Source of the DNA: DATHZQ01 sp965216945
GTDB lineage: Bacteria; Actinomycetota; Acidimicrobiia; Spongiisociales; UBA5794
Direction: 5' to 3'
DNA: 64,000 bases
NCBI GenBank assembly: GCA_965216945.1
Contig: CBDCGU010000003.1
Span: 62,001-126,000 of the forward strand
Every line of letters starts with the position of its first letter. Positions within the stretch are counted from its first letter, which is position 1. The position numbers were made by a program, and so were the translations under genes. Below are positions 18,053 to 27,325 of the stretch, one piece after another. Under the pieces are notes generated by a model, which did not search any database, had not been told where the DNA came from, and worked only from the letters and a program-made list of their open reading frames with translations.

Positions 18053-19846
18053 ATGTCCGGAGCCCCTACAACGCTGCGCGCCTCGCTGTCGGCGGGATTG
18101 CGCCTCATTGGTCGCTACGTGCGCCGGCACCCTTGGGCCTTCACCTTCGCAGTACTTGGTGCCGCGGCATTCGCCGCTGCCATCGTCGCTGCAGCCGTCG
18201 TCGTCGGCAACGCCACCGACGACCTGATCGTCCCGGTGCTCGACGGCGGAGAGCCCATCCGCGGCAGGTTGTGGCCGGCCGTGATTGCGGTGATATCGGT
18301 GGCGATCTGGAAGGCAGCAGGGATCACGCTGCGGCGCATGGCGGCCGGCTACCTGCAGTTCGCCAACCTGATGGACGTGCGCCGCGCCCTCATCGACCGC
18401 ATCTTGCGACTGGAGATGGCCTGGTACCGGCGCCAGTCGATCGGAGACCTGCTGGCGGTGACCGATGCGGATGCCAGCCAGGCGACGTTCATCCTCGCTC
18501 CGGTGCCCTACGGGACAGGGGCATCGCTTCTCCTCATCGGGTCCGTCGTGATGGTCCTCGCCATCGATCCCGTGCTGGCCGCAGTCTCGTTCGTTTCGCT
18601 GGCCCTCATCATGTCGGTGGACATCCGCGGATCATGGAGGACTTTCGGGCTCTACCAGCAGGTCCAGGCGCAACGCGGCTTGGTGTCGCGGGTAGCTCAC
18701 GAGAGCTTCGACGGCGCCTTGACGGTCAAGGCGCTCGGGAGGGAGCGATTCGAGACGTCCCGATTCCGTGCCGTGTCCGACGACTTGGCCGACACGGTGG
18801 CGACCGAGGGCCGCATCCACGCCAACTACCGGGTGGTAGTGGAGGGTCTGCTGTCCATCGTCACCGTGCTCATCCTCGTCGTCGGTGCACTGCGCATCAA
18901 CGCCGGTGCGGTCAGTCCCGGCGACGTGATCACCATCGCCTACCTCCTCACGTTGTTGTTCATACCGATTCGTATCATCGGATTCGTCCTGTGGGACATG
19001 TCCCATGCGGTTGCCGGCTGGAACCGCGTCGAGAGCGTTCTCGAGGCGGATGAGTTGGTCCCGTACGGCAGCCTGCCGGCACGACCGGCGGCGTCGGGGG
19101 CCGAAGTGCACGGCTCGGCGATGGGCTTCCAGTACACAGACGGTGAGCCGGTACTCGACAACGTGGATCTGGACATCCCGTCCGGGCGGATCGTGGCAGT
19201 GGTCGGGCCGACCGCCTCGGGCAAGTCGACGCTCGTCACCCTCATGGCACGGCTGTGGGACCCGACGCGTGGCAGCATCACCATCGACGGAACGGATCTG
19301 CGCGACTTTGCTCGCTCGGCGCTGCCCGGCGAGGTGGCGTTCGTCGCCCAGGAGGCATTCCTCTTCGACGACACCGTGCGGGGCAACATCGCCTTCGGGA
19401 CGGACGCCACCGATGAGGACATCTGGGAGGCGGCGAGCCTCGCCAATGCTGCAGACTTCATCGGCCGGCTCCCCCACGGCCTCGACACCACGCTCGGCGA
19501 GCGGGGAACGACACTGTCGGGTGGGCAGCGGCAGCGTATCGCCCTGGCCCGGGCACTGGTGCGCCGCCCGCGACTGCTGATTCTGGACGATGCCACGTCG
19601 GCAGTCGACCCCTCGGTGGAGACGAGGATCCTGGAGGGCCTGCGCCGCGCCGACCTGCCGTCGACGGTGATCGTCGTCGCCTATCGCCAATCCTCGATCA
19701 CGCTGGCCGACGAGGTGGTGTTCGTCGAAGAGGGCCGCATCCGCGCCCACGGAACCCATGCCGAGCTCATGCGTTCCGTGCCGGGCTACGGGCGAATCCT
19801 TGCCGCCTACGAAGATGACGCCACAGCGCGAAAGGCGCAGCCGTGA
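18053..19846 (+). CDS. Heterodimeric ABC exporter subunit, degenerate catalytic site half
   Basis: A 597-residue half-transporter: six transmembrane helices in residues 20-320, then an ATPase domain. Walker A is GPTASGKST and the signature LSGGQ is intact. Walker B ends LLILDD, with Asp in place of the catalytic Glu, and the H-loop reads VVAYRQSS, with Tyr for His. This subunit therefore cannot support hydrolysis in its own site but supplies a good signature to its partner. The stop overlaps the partner's GTG by four bases. The substrate is unknown. Confidence 0.9.
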   Translation: MSGAPTTLRASLSAGLRLIGRYVRRHPWAFTFAVLGAAAFAAAIVAAAVVVGNATDDLIVPVLDGGEPIRGRLWPAVIAVISVAIWKAAGITLRRMAAGYLQFANLMDVRRALIDRILRLEMAWYRRQSIGDLLAVTDADASQATFILAPVPYGTGASLLLIGSVVMVLAIDPVLAAVSFVSLALIMSVDIRGSWRTFGLYQQVQAQRGLVSRVAHESFDGALTVKALGRERFETSRFRAVSDDLADTVATEGRIHANYRVVVEGLLSIVTVLILVVGALRINAGAVSPGDVITIAYLLTLLFIPIRIIGFVLWDMSHAVAGWNRVESVLEADELVPYGSLPARPAASGAEVHGSAMGFQYTDGEPVLDNVDLDIPSGRIVAVVGPTASGKSTLVTLMARLWDPTRGSITIDGTDLRDFARSALPGEVAFVAQEAFLFDDTVRGNIAFGTDATDEDIWEAASLANAADFIGRLPHGLDTTLGERGTTLSGGQRQRIALARALVRRPRLLILDDATSAVDPSVETRILEGLRRADLPSTVIVVAYRQSSITLADEVVFVEEGRIRAHGTHAELMRSVPGYGRILAAYEDDATARKAQP

Positions 19847-21606
19847 GGCGGACGGAACTGTCGACGTCGCGTGCATTGCGCCGGATCCTCCGCGAAGCGC
19901 CGGCCCTGCGCCGCGGTCTGGGCGTGACCGTTCTGCTCGCCGCCCTCGGCACGGCGATCCAACTCGCCGTCCCGATCGTGGTGCAGATCATCGTCGACAA
20001 CGAGATTCTCGATCCACGCGGCGTCGACATCCCAGGTGTGCTCACCCTCGGCGGCATCGCCGTGGCAGCCATGCTCGTTGCGATGTACGTGCGGCGACTC
20101 GCCCTGGTGCGGCTTGCCTTGCGTGCGGCGGAGGGACTGTCCGATCTCCGGGTCAAGACCTTCGGCCACCTCCACTCGCTCTCGGTGCTCCACGTCGAGG
20201 CCGAGCGACGCGGCTCGCTGGTCGCCCGTGTCACGTCGGACGTCGTCGCCATCCAGGACTTCGTCGACTGGGGTGGCGTCGGCATGCTCATCGGTGCTGC
20301 TCAGGTGCTTCTGGCGATGGCGGCGATGCTCTTCTACCAGTGGAAGCTGGCGTTGCTGGTGCTCGGTGGGGTTGTCGTCTATGCGCTCATGCTGATCTGG
20401 TTCCAGAGAATCTTGCAGCGCCTTCACGACCAGGTCCGCACTCGTGTCGCCAATTCGCTCGCTGCCATGAGCGAAGCCATCTCCGGTCTCCCTGTGATCC
20501 GGGCCTACGGAGGCGAGGACCCCACGATGGAGAAGGTCGATCACGTGTTCAACGACGAGTTCAAGACCGCCGTGCGGACCTTCAGCCTCGGTTCTGCCCT
20601 CTTCTCGTCTGCCGAGATCTTCGCCGGCGCCATCACGGCAGCCGTCATCGCCGTCGGGGTCGTCACGGGGATCGACGACGGCACGTCGGCCGGCACGCTT
20701 CTCGCCATGCTCTTCCTGGTCAACTTGCTCGTCGAGCCGGTGCAGACCCTCGTCGAGACGCTGGACCAGGCGCAATCGGCGGCTGCCGGTGTCCGTCGCA
20801 TCGTTGCCGTGCTCGACACGCCGATTGAAGTCGCCGACCCGGTCGAGGGAGTCGAACTGCCCGACGGCTCCCTCGACGTGGTAGCTCGGGGCGTCTATTT
20901 CCGCTACCCGACCGGGGGTGACGTGCTGGTCGACGTGTCGGTCGACATTCCGGCGGGTGGACGCATCGCCGTCGTCGGCGAGACCGGCTCGGGCAAGTCG
21001 ACCTTCACCAAGGTCATCACCAGGCTGCTGGACCCGTCCGCCGGCGAGGTTCGGATCGGCGGCGTGCCGCTCACCGAAGTGCGCTTCGAGAGCCTGCGCC
21101 GGCATGTCGCCTTCGTGCCGCAGGAGGGCTTCCTCTTCGACGCCTCCGTGGCAGACAACGTGCGTTACGGGAAGCCGGAGGCATCCGATGACCAGGTGGC
21201 TGCGGCATTCCGCGACCTGAACCTCGACGACTGGGTGGGCACACTCCCCGACGGGCTGGCGACGAAGGTCGGCGAGCGCGGGAGCCAGCTCTCGGCAGGC
21301 GAGCGCCAGCTCGTGGCACTGGCTCGGGCATGGATCGCCGCACCGGGAGTGCTCGTCCTCGACGAAGCGACGTCGGCCGTGGATCCGGCGTTGGAGGTGA
21401 GCATCCGACGCGCCATGGAGCGCCTCACCAGCGGCCGCACCTCGATCACGGTTGCGCACCGCCTCTCGACGGCCGAGGCCGCCGACCTCACACTCGTGTT
21501 CCACGAGCACCGTCTCGTCGAGATCGGCACCCATGACGAGTTGGTTGCGGCAGGGGGCGTCTACTCACGCCTGCATGCCGACTGGATGGTCGGCACCACG
21601 TCCTGA
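19843..21606 (+). CDS. Heterodimeric ABC exporter subunit, canonical catalytic site half
   Basis: A 587-residue half-transporter with six N-terminal transmembrane helices and an ATPase domain. Walker A is GETGSGKST, Walker B LVLDEATSAVD and the H-loop TVAHRLST are canonical, but the signature is LSAGE instead of LSGGQ. It complements the preceding subunit: one composite site is fully canonical and the other doubly degenerate, as in TM287/288- and TAP-type exporters. It starts at GTG within the stop of the first subunit. The cargo cannot be deduced. Confidence 0.92.
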   Translation: MRRTELSTSRALRRILREAPALRRGLGVTVLLAALGTAIQLAVPIVVQIIVDNEILDPRGVDIPGVLTLGGIAVAAMLVAMYVRRLALVRLALRAAEGLSDLRVKTFGHLHSLSVLHVEAERRGSLVARVTSDVVAIQDFVDWGGVGMLIGAAQVLLAMAAMLFYQWKLALLVLGGVVVYALMLIWFQRILQRLHDQVRTRVANSLAAMSEAISGLPVIRAYGGEDPTMEKVDHVFNDEFKTAVRTFSLGSALFSSAEIFAGAITAAVIAVGVVTGIDDGTSAGTLLAMLFLVNLLVEPVQTLVETLDQAQSAAAGVRRIVAVLDTPIEVADPVEGVELPDGSLDVVARGVYFRYPTGGDVLVDVSVDIPAGGRIAVVGETGSGKSTFTKVITRLLDPSAGEVRIGGVPLTEVRFESLRRHVAFVPQEGFLFDASVADNVRYGKPEASDDQVAAAFRDLNLDDWVGTLPDGLATKVGERGSQLSAGERQLVALARAWIAAPGVLVLDEATSAVDPALEVSIRRAMERLTSGRTSITVAHRLSTAEAADLTLVFHEHRLVEIGTHDELVAAGGVYSRLHADWMVGTTS

Positions 21607-21677
21607 GGGCGCTGGTCGGTGAGTGAGGTCCTGGGCGAACGCGCGCACGGACCGGTTGGCGGTTGGACCGAGATCGG

Positions 21678-23135
21678 TCAGATGCCGCCGATCGCCACGT
21701 ACTTCGTCTCGAGGTACTCCTCCAGCCCCTCATGGGATCCCTCGCGCCCGATACCGGATTCCTTGAACCCGCCAAACGGCGCCAGCTCGGTCGATATGAG
21801 ACCGGTGTTGACGCCGACCATGCCGTATTCGAGCCCCTCGGTCACACGCCAGATGCGTCCCAGGTCACCCGCATAGAAGTACGACGCCAGCCCGAACGGC
21901 GTGTCGTTGGCGAGTGAGATGGCCTGCTCCTCGGTGGAGAAGCGGAACAGCGGGGCCACCGGGCCGAAGATCTCCTCGCCGGCGATCCGCATCTCCTGAG
22001 TGACGTTCGTGAGCACCGTGACCTCGTAGAAGGTTCGGCCCAGATCGTGCCGCCTTCCGCCGGTGAGCACGCTGGCTCCCTCGTCGAGCGCAGAGCCGAC
22101 GAGCTCCTCGACCTTGTCGAGGGCATCCTGATTGACGAGCGGCCCGACCGCTGTTTCCTCGTCCAGGCCGGGCCCCACCTTGAGGGCGGCGACGGCCTCG
22201 GCCAGCTTCTTCGCAAACTCGTCGTAGACACCCTCTTGGACGTAGATGCGATTGGCGCACACGCAGGTCTGCCCGCTGTTGCGATACTTGGAGGCGATCA
22301 CGCCGTCGACGGCAGCGTCGAGGTCGGCGTCGTCGAACACGAGAAACGGAGCGTTGCCGCCCAGCTCCAGCGAGACGTTCTTGATCGTTCCCGCCGCCTG
22401 CGCCATCAGCTGCCGGCCGATCTCTGTGGAACCGGTGAAGGAGATCTTGCGGACGATGGGGTTCGTCGTGAGCTCCTCGCCGATGGCTCGGCTGCTCTTG
22501 GAGGTGATCACGTTGATCAAGCCGGGCGGGACCCCGGCGCGCTGCGCAAGCTCTGCGGCGGCCAGCGCACTGATGGGCGAAGCGCTCGCCGGCTTCACCA
22601 CGGCGGCACAGCCGGCGGCGAGCGCAGGGCCGACCTTGCGCGTGATCATCGCCTGCGGGAAATTCCACGGCGTGATGGCGGCGATGACTCCCACGGGCTG
22701 CCTCAGCACCACCAACCGCTTCGAGGCGTCGTGGGTGGGGATCACTTCCCCGCGCGCCCGCTTGCCTTCCTCGGCGAACCAGTCGATGAAGTTGGCGGCG
22801 TAGACGATCTCACCCCGCGCTTCGTTGATGGGCTTGCCCATCTCCATCGTCATGATCCGGGCGAGATCCTCCTGGTTCTCCAGCAGCAACTCGTACCAAC
22901 GACGCAGGATGGCGCCACGTTCTTTGGCGGTGCGCTCCGCCCACCCGCGCTGGGCGATCTGTGCGGCTTCGATGGCGCGCCGTGTCTCTGCGACACCGAG
23001 GTCGGCGACACCGGCGAGCGTGCTGCCGTCTGCAGGATTGACGACATCGAAGGTGGCGCCGGAGTCGGCGTCGATCCACTCGCCCCCGACCAGCCCCTTC
23101 GACAGCAGCAACGTGGGGTCGTTCAGCGTGACCAT
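21678..23135 (-). CDS. gabD: NAD(P)-dependent succinate-semialdehyde dehydrogenase
   Basis: A 485-residue aldehyde dehydrogenase. Visible are TPWNFPQAMITRKVGPALAAG, the ELGGNAPFLVFDDADL general-base segment and the catalytic cysteine in NSGQTCVCANRIYV, a GabD-like context. The ATG at 23135 is chosen over a basic 15-residue upstream extension. The homoprotocatechuate pathway encoded 7-13 kb away would end in pyruvate and succinic semialdehyde, which this enzyme would oxidise to succinate. A different small semialdehyde remains possible. It lies downstream of hmgA and the patatin gene on the same strand. Confidence 0.85.
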   Translation of the reverse strand: MVTLNDPTLLLSKGLVGGEWIDADSGATFDVVNPADGSTLAGVADLGVAETRRAIEAAQIAQRGWAERTAKERGAILRRWYELLLENQEDLARIMTMEMGKPINEARGEIVYAANFIDWFAEEGKRARGEVIPTHDASKRLVVLRQPVGVIAAITPWNFPQAMITRKVGPALAAGCAAVVKPASASPISALAAAELAQRAGVPPGLINVITSKSSRAIGEELTTNPIVRKISFTGSTEIGRQLMAQAAGTIKNVSLELGGNAPFLVFDDADLDAAVDGVIASKYRNSGQTCVCANRIYVQEGVYDEFAKKLAEAVAALKVGPGLDEETAVGPLVNQDALDKVEELVGSALDEGASVLTGGRRHDLGRTFYEVTVLTNVTQEMRIAGEEIFGPVAPLFRFSTEEQAISLANDTPFGLASYFYAGDLGRIWRVTEGLEYGMVGVNTGLISTELAPFGGFKESGIGREGSHEGLEEYLETKYVAIGGI

Positions 23136-23234
23136 TCTCCCTCGGTCCTCTCGTCGGTCGATGCCTCGTGATCTGGCCATGAGCCACGAGTTTCCCCGAC
23201 GATATCGCTTCGGGTCGGGTCGCGATTCGGCCGG

Positions 23235-24107
23235 TCAGATCGTCAGCGATCGGCGGTGGTGAGGAACGAGCGACAGGTGCCGCGGAACCGGCGGCCGGTC
23301 GAGGGACGGCAGCCTGTCGAGGAACGCTCCTGTCGTCGAGGCGGCAGCCGTGACCAGGTGGTTGGCCTGGCTGAAGTCGTGCGGCGGGACGTTGAGGGGG
23401 CAGGGCGGGGGAAGCACGACGAGGTCGACCGAGTCACGCAGATGCTCGATCTCGACGACGAGCCGGCGGGTGACGAGAAAGCTCGTTGTGTGCAACAGCA
23501 AGGGGATGGCACCGCGGGGCGGTTCGTCGAGCCCGCACGCCGTGCCGCTCGTCAGCACGAACACCTTGTCCGCCCCCTGCGCGACGGCATGGGAGATCGG
23601 TGCGTAGTTGGCCACTCCCCCGTCGACCAGCAATCGACCATTCCATGGGACCGGAGGGAGGATTCCGGGAATGGCAGCGCTGGCGAGAATCGCGTTCACG
23701 GCGTCCCCGTGCGACAACGCGATCTCTTCGCCGTTGGCGGCGTCCGTCGCGACGACGTGGAGTGGTACCGGTGCGTCGGCGAGGTCGGAGAACTCGAGAT
23801 GGCGCTCAACGATCCGGCGAAGACCGCGGCTGGGGATCAGATGCTTGCGTCTGCCGGCGAAACCGAGGAATCCGGAAGCGAAGTCCATCGGAAAGACATG
23901 GGCGCGTCGCAGGCCGCGCCACACCGCCGCCAGCGATGCCGCCGTCTCGACCGTTGGTGGTCGGGATGCGATATACCCACCGTTGATCGCTCCGACCGAT
24001 GTGCCGACGATGAGGTCGGGTGCGACATCCCGCTCGTAGAGCGCTTGCAGCATGCCGGCGTGGACTGCGCCGAGGCTGCCGCCGCCGGTGAGAACGAACG
24101 CGTCCAT
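23235..24107 (-). CDS. Patatin-like phospholipase/acyl hydrolase
   Basis: A 290-residue patatin-domain protein. It has the oxyanion motif GGGSLG at residues 8-13, the nucleophile Ser37 in GTSVG, and the catalytic Asp in DGGVANYAP near residue 160, so the Ser-Asp dyad is complete. No signal peptide is present, and the N-terminus begins directly at the first strand, as in RssA-type proteins. The natural ester is unknown. It starts 51 bases after the hmgA stop, suggesting co-transcription. Confidence 0.85.
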   Translation of the reverse strand: MDAFVLTGGGSLGAVHAGMLQALYERDVAPDLIVGTSVGAINGGYIASRPPTVETAASLAAVWRGLRRAHVFPMDFASGFLGFAGRRKHLIPSRGLRRIVERHLEFSDLADAPVPLHVVATDAANGEEIALSHGDAVNAILASAAIPGILPPVPWNGRLLVDGGVANYAPISHAVAQGADKVFVLTSGTACGLDEPPRGAIPLLLHTTSFLVTRRLVVEIEHLRDSVDLVVLPPPCPLNVPPHDFSQANHLVTAAASTTGAFLDRLPSLDRPPVPRHLSLVPHHRRSLTI

Positions 24108-24158
24108 GATTGGACAACGTCACATCGACCCTGGACCTTCCGGCGGTCCGGCCCGGTC

Positions 24159-25463
24159 TCACAGATCGAAGTGCCGTTCGAGGCTGTGCCACACGCTCGG
24201 GTAGTCGTCTTGCAGGGCCGGTATCGATGCCGCATATGCGGTCGGGATGAGGGGATACCGGGTCTCGAACATGAACGACATGGTGTCGGACAGCTTCTCG
24301 GGCGCCAGGTCGGAGGTCGTCGCTTTGAGCCACGCATCGTGGTCGGGACCATGCGGGAAGTACATGTTGTGCAGACTCATTCCGCCCGGTGCGAAGCCCT
24401 CCTCCTTGGCGTCGTACACGCCGTACAGGATGCCCATGAACTCGCTCATGATGTTCTTGTGATACCAAGGAGGCCGGAACGTGTGCTCGCCGACCAGCCA
24501 GCGGTCGGCGAAGACCACGAAATCGATATTGGCAACCCCCGGGTCGGGTGACGGTGAGGTGAGCACGGTGAATATCGACGGGTCGGGGTGGTCGAAGCTG
24601 ATCGAACCCATCACGTTGTAGTTGCGCAAGTCGTACTTGTACGGCACATGGTTGCCGTGCCAGCCCACGACATCGAGTGGCGAGTAGTCCGTTTCGACCA
24701 CGAATATCCGACCGTCGAACTTGACGAAGAGCTCGCCCGGCTCCTCGGTGTCTTCGTAGGCCGCCACCGGATGGAGGAAATCGCGCGGGTTTGCCAGGCC
24801 GTTGGCTCCGATGGGCCCGCGTTCGGGGATCTCGAGGTACGTGCCGTAGTTCTCACAGATGTAGCCGCGGGCGCGGGCGTCCAGCAGCTCCACCCGGAAC
24901 ACCATGCCTCGCGGGACGACGACGATCTCGCCGGGCCCGGCCACCAACACGCCGCACTCGGTGGCGAAGCGGAGCCACCCGTGTTGCAGCACGATCAACA
25001 TCTCGCCGTCTGCGTTGTAGAAGTAGGTGTTCGTCATCGACTCGGTCGCCATGTACACGTGGGCAGCCATCCCCACCTGGGTGTGGGCGTCACCATTCGT
25101 GGCGATCGTGCGGATCCCGCTGAGGAATGTCGCCGGCTCGTCGGGAAACGGCGGCGGGTCCCAGCGGAGCTGACCGATCGGCGGATCCGACTCCCGGCTC
25201 GGTGCTGTGCGGATCATGTGTTTGTCCGTTTCGGTGAACCGCCAGGCATGCCGCACCGATGGGCGGATCCGATAGAACCACGTGCGCCGGTTGCGGGCAT
25301 TGGGAACGGTGAACGCCGTCCCCGAGAGCTGCTCGGTGTAGAGGCCGAGCGGTGGCTTCTGGGGGTTGTTCTGCCCCTGCGGCAAGGCCCCGGCTTCCGC
25401 TTCCGAGGCGAACTCATTCCCGAAACCCGATTGGTAGTGCGGGTGGTCGACAGCTTCGGTCAT
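24159..25463 (-). CDS. hmgA: Homogentisate 1,2-dioxygenase
   Basis: A 434-residue cupin-fold enzyme that opens homogentisate, the central intermediate of tyrosine and phenylalanine breakdown, to maleylacetoacetate. Recognisable segments are YQSGFGNEFASEA at the N-terminus, RTWFYRIRPS, WHGNHVPYKYDL, the HTFRPPWYHKN iron-ligand region and MSLHNMYFPHGPDH near the end. The ATG at 25463 is preceded by GGGGAGAG; the longer open frame is noncoding leader. No maleylacetoacetate isomerase or classical fumarylacetoacetase gene is adjacent, so the rest of the pathway must be elsewhere. Confidence 0.94.
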   Translation of the reverse strand: MTEAVDHPHYQSGFGNEFASEAEAGALPQGQNNPQKPPLGLYTEQLSGTAFTVPNARNRRTWFYRIRPSVRHAWRFTETDKHMIRTAPSRESDPPIGQLRWDPPPFPDEPATFLSGIRTIATNGDAHTQVGMAAHVYMATESMTNTYFYNADGEMLIVLQHGWLRFATECGVLVAGPGEIVVVPRGMVFRVELLDARARGYICENYGTYLEIPERGPIGANGLANPRDFLHPVAAYEDTEEPGELFVKFDGRIFVVETDYSPLDVVGWHGNHVPYKYDLRNYNVMGSISFDHPDPSIFTVLTSPSPDPGVANIDFVVFADRWLVGEHTFRPPWYHKNIMSEFMGILYGVYDAKEEGFAPGGMSLHNMYFPHGPDHDAWLKATTSDLAPEKLSDTMSFMFETRYPLIPTAYAASIPALQDDYPSVWHSLERHFDL

Positions 25464-25634
25464 CGCTCTCCCCTGGTCGTTGCCTCCGATGAAGTTAGTG
25501 CGTCGCACGCAGCGCGACCCGAGCGTACGGCCCGACCGCTCGTACGGCCGTCCCGGATGCCGGAACCCCATCCCCCATGGCGGAACGCATCGGCTACGGT
25601 CCGGGACGTCGACACCACACGGCGAGGAGGACGA

Positions 25635-26420
25635 TTGGCCACGCCAGCAGAGATCGCCCGGTCGCTCCACGACGCAAGGGCGACCGCCAAGCCGATACCG
25701 CCCCTCACCACGACATACCCGCAGTTGACGGTCGACGACGCCTATGCGGTCCAGCGCGAGCTCGTCGACCTCCTCCTCGCCGAAGGCGGCTCCATCGTCG
25801 GATGGAAGCTGGGGCTGACATCACAGCCGATGCAGGAGCTGCTCGGGGTCAGCGAGCCCGACTACGGGCCCGTTCTGTCGACGATGGTCTTCGAGGACGG
25901 CGTCGAGCTCGATCTCGATGCCTTCATCCAACCCAAGGTCGAGGCCGAGATCTTGCTCGTGCTGGAGCGCCCGCTACGCGGCCCCGGGATCACAACAGCC
26001 GACGCCGCCGCGGCCGTTGGTGGGGCGATGGCTGCGATCGAGATGGTCGATTCCCGCATCGAGGACTGGAAGATCAAGCTCGTCGACACCGTCGCCGACC
26101 TGGCCTCCTCGGCGGCCACGGTGAAGGGGTCCCGCATCGTGCGCATCGACTCCGACGTGCGCCTGACGGGAATGGTCATCAGCAAGAACGGGGAGACCGT
26201 GGCGACCGGAGCGGGCGCCGCGGCGCTCGGCGATCCGATGTTTGCCGTTGCATGGCTCGCCAACACGCTCTCCCCTTACGGGGTGACGCTCGAACCCGGT
26301 CACTTCGTCATGACCGGCTCGCTTCATGCCGCCTTCGACGTGGCCCCCGGTGACGTGGTGTCCGCCGAGTTCGACCGGCTCGGCGCCGTGGCGATGAGAT
26401 TCACCGGGGATCGGTCGTGA
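25635..26420 (+). CDS. 2-keto-4-pentenoate hydratase (MhpD/HsaE type)
   Basis: A 261-residue FAH-superfamily enzyme of the hydratase/decarboxylase group: VGWKLGLTSQPMQELLG, SEPDYGPVL, the acidic metal site around KVEAEILLVL, and a C-terminal FVMTGSLHAAFDVAPGDVV. It starts at TTG 25635 with AGGAGG four bases upstream. The gene order hydratase, acylating acetaldehyde dehydrogenase, aldolase is the standard meta-cleavage lower pathway, so hydration of a 2-hydroxypenta-2,4-dienoate-type acid is expected. Oxalocrotonate decarboxylase is a less likely alternative. The stop overlaps the next gene by GTGA. Confidence 0.85.
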   Translation: MATPAEIARSLHDARATAKPIPPLTTTYPQLTVDDAYAVQRELVDLLLAEGGSIVGWKLGLTSQPMQELLGVSEPDYGPVLSTMVFEDGVELDLDAFIQPKVEAEILLVLERPLRGPGITTADAAAAVGGAMAAIEMVDSRIEDWKIKLVDTVADLASSAATVKGSRIVRIDSDVRLTGMVISKNGETVATGAGAAALGDPMFAVAWLANTLSPYGVTLEPGHFVMTGSLHAAFDVAPGDVVSAEFDRLGAVAMRFTGDRS

Positions 26421-27325
26421 CCGGGGCACGCTGCGCCATCGTGGGCTCGGGCAACATCGGTACCGACCTCATGTACAAGCTGCAGCGGTCTGCGCTGCTC
26501 GAGCTCGGCGTGATGATCGGCATCGATCCGGACTCCGACGGATTGGCGCGGGCTCGTGCCGAGGGCATCGCGGCCACCCACGAGGGCGCAGACTGGCTGC
26601 TCGACCACGCCGATTCATTCGACATCGTGTTCGAAGCGACAACGGCCCGCGTCCATGCGGCCTATGCCGCAAGGTATGCGGAAGCGGGGCTGAAAGCCGT
26701 CGACCTCACCCCGGCGAAGGTGGGGCCGAATGTGGTACCCGTGGTCAACATCGAGGCTGCACTCGACGAACCCAATGTGAACATGATCACGTGCGGTGGA
26801 CAGGCCACCACACCGATCGTCGCTGCGGTCAACGCCGTCGCCGAGGTGCCATACGCCGAGATCGTCTCGACGGTCGCATCACGCTCGGCGGGTCCGGGCA
26901 CTCGCCAGAACATCGACGAGTTCACCAAGACGACTGCCAAGGCGCTCGAGGAGGTGGGCGGAGCGGGTACCGGCAAGGCGATCATGGTCCTGAATCCCGC
27001 CGAGCCGCCGATCATCATGCGCAACACCGTCTTCTGCGCCCTCGCCGAAGGCTACGACGAGGCCACGGTGTCGAAGTCCATACTCGACATGGTCGATCAG
27101 GTGCAGGAGTACGTGCCCGGCTACCGCCTCAAAACAGATCCGGTGTTCGACGAGGGGCCCTACGCCACTCCCGGAGGGGCGGTGCCCGCTCGCGTGATCG
27201 CTCTCCTCGAGGTCGAGGGCGCAGCCGACTACCTGCCCCCATACGCCGGCAACCTGGACATCATGACGGCAGCGGCGACGAAGGTGGGCGAGGCCATCGC
27301 GTCGCATCGGGCGGAGAGCTTATGA
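26417..27325 (+). CDS. mhpF: Acetaldehyde dehydrogenase, acylating
   Basis: A 302-residue protein with an N-terminal Rossmann motif (IVGSGNIGTDLMYKL), a nucleophile-region CGGQAT with its cysteine near residue 126, and the C-terminal domain of BphJ/DmpF/HsaG enzymes. It converts acetaldehyde, or a longer aldehyde, channelled from the aldolase into the acyl-CoA with NAD. It is coupled by overlap to both neighbours (GTGA and ATGA), as expected for a physical aldolase-dehydrogenase complex. Confidence 0.93.
   Translation: MTGARCAIVGSGNIGTDLMYKLQRSALLELGVMIGIDPDSDGLARARAEGIAATHEGADWLLDHADSFDIVFEATTARVHAAYAARYAEAGLKAVDLTPAKVGPNVVPVVNIEAALDEPNVNMITCGGQATTPIVAAVNAVAEVPYAEIVSTVASRSAGPGTRQNIDEFTKTTAKALEEVGGAGTGKAIMVLNPAEPPIIMRNTVFCALAEGYDEATVSKSILDMVDQVQEYVPGYRLKTDPVFDEGPYATPGGAVPARVIALLEVEGAADYLPPYAGNLDIMTAAATKVGEAIASHRAESL

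Noticed and set aside
19807..21534. A 575-codon minus-strand frame opposite the second ABC gene
   Set aside because: Antisense shadow of a clear ABC transporter; low-complexity charged translation with no motif.
24588..25634. Long 5' extension of the hydratase frame
   Set aside because: It lies antisense to hmgA, and a TTG with AGGAGG at 25635 gives the family N-terminus.
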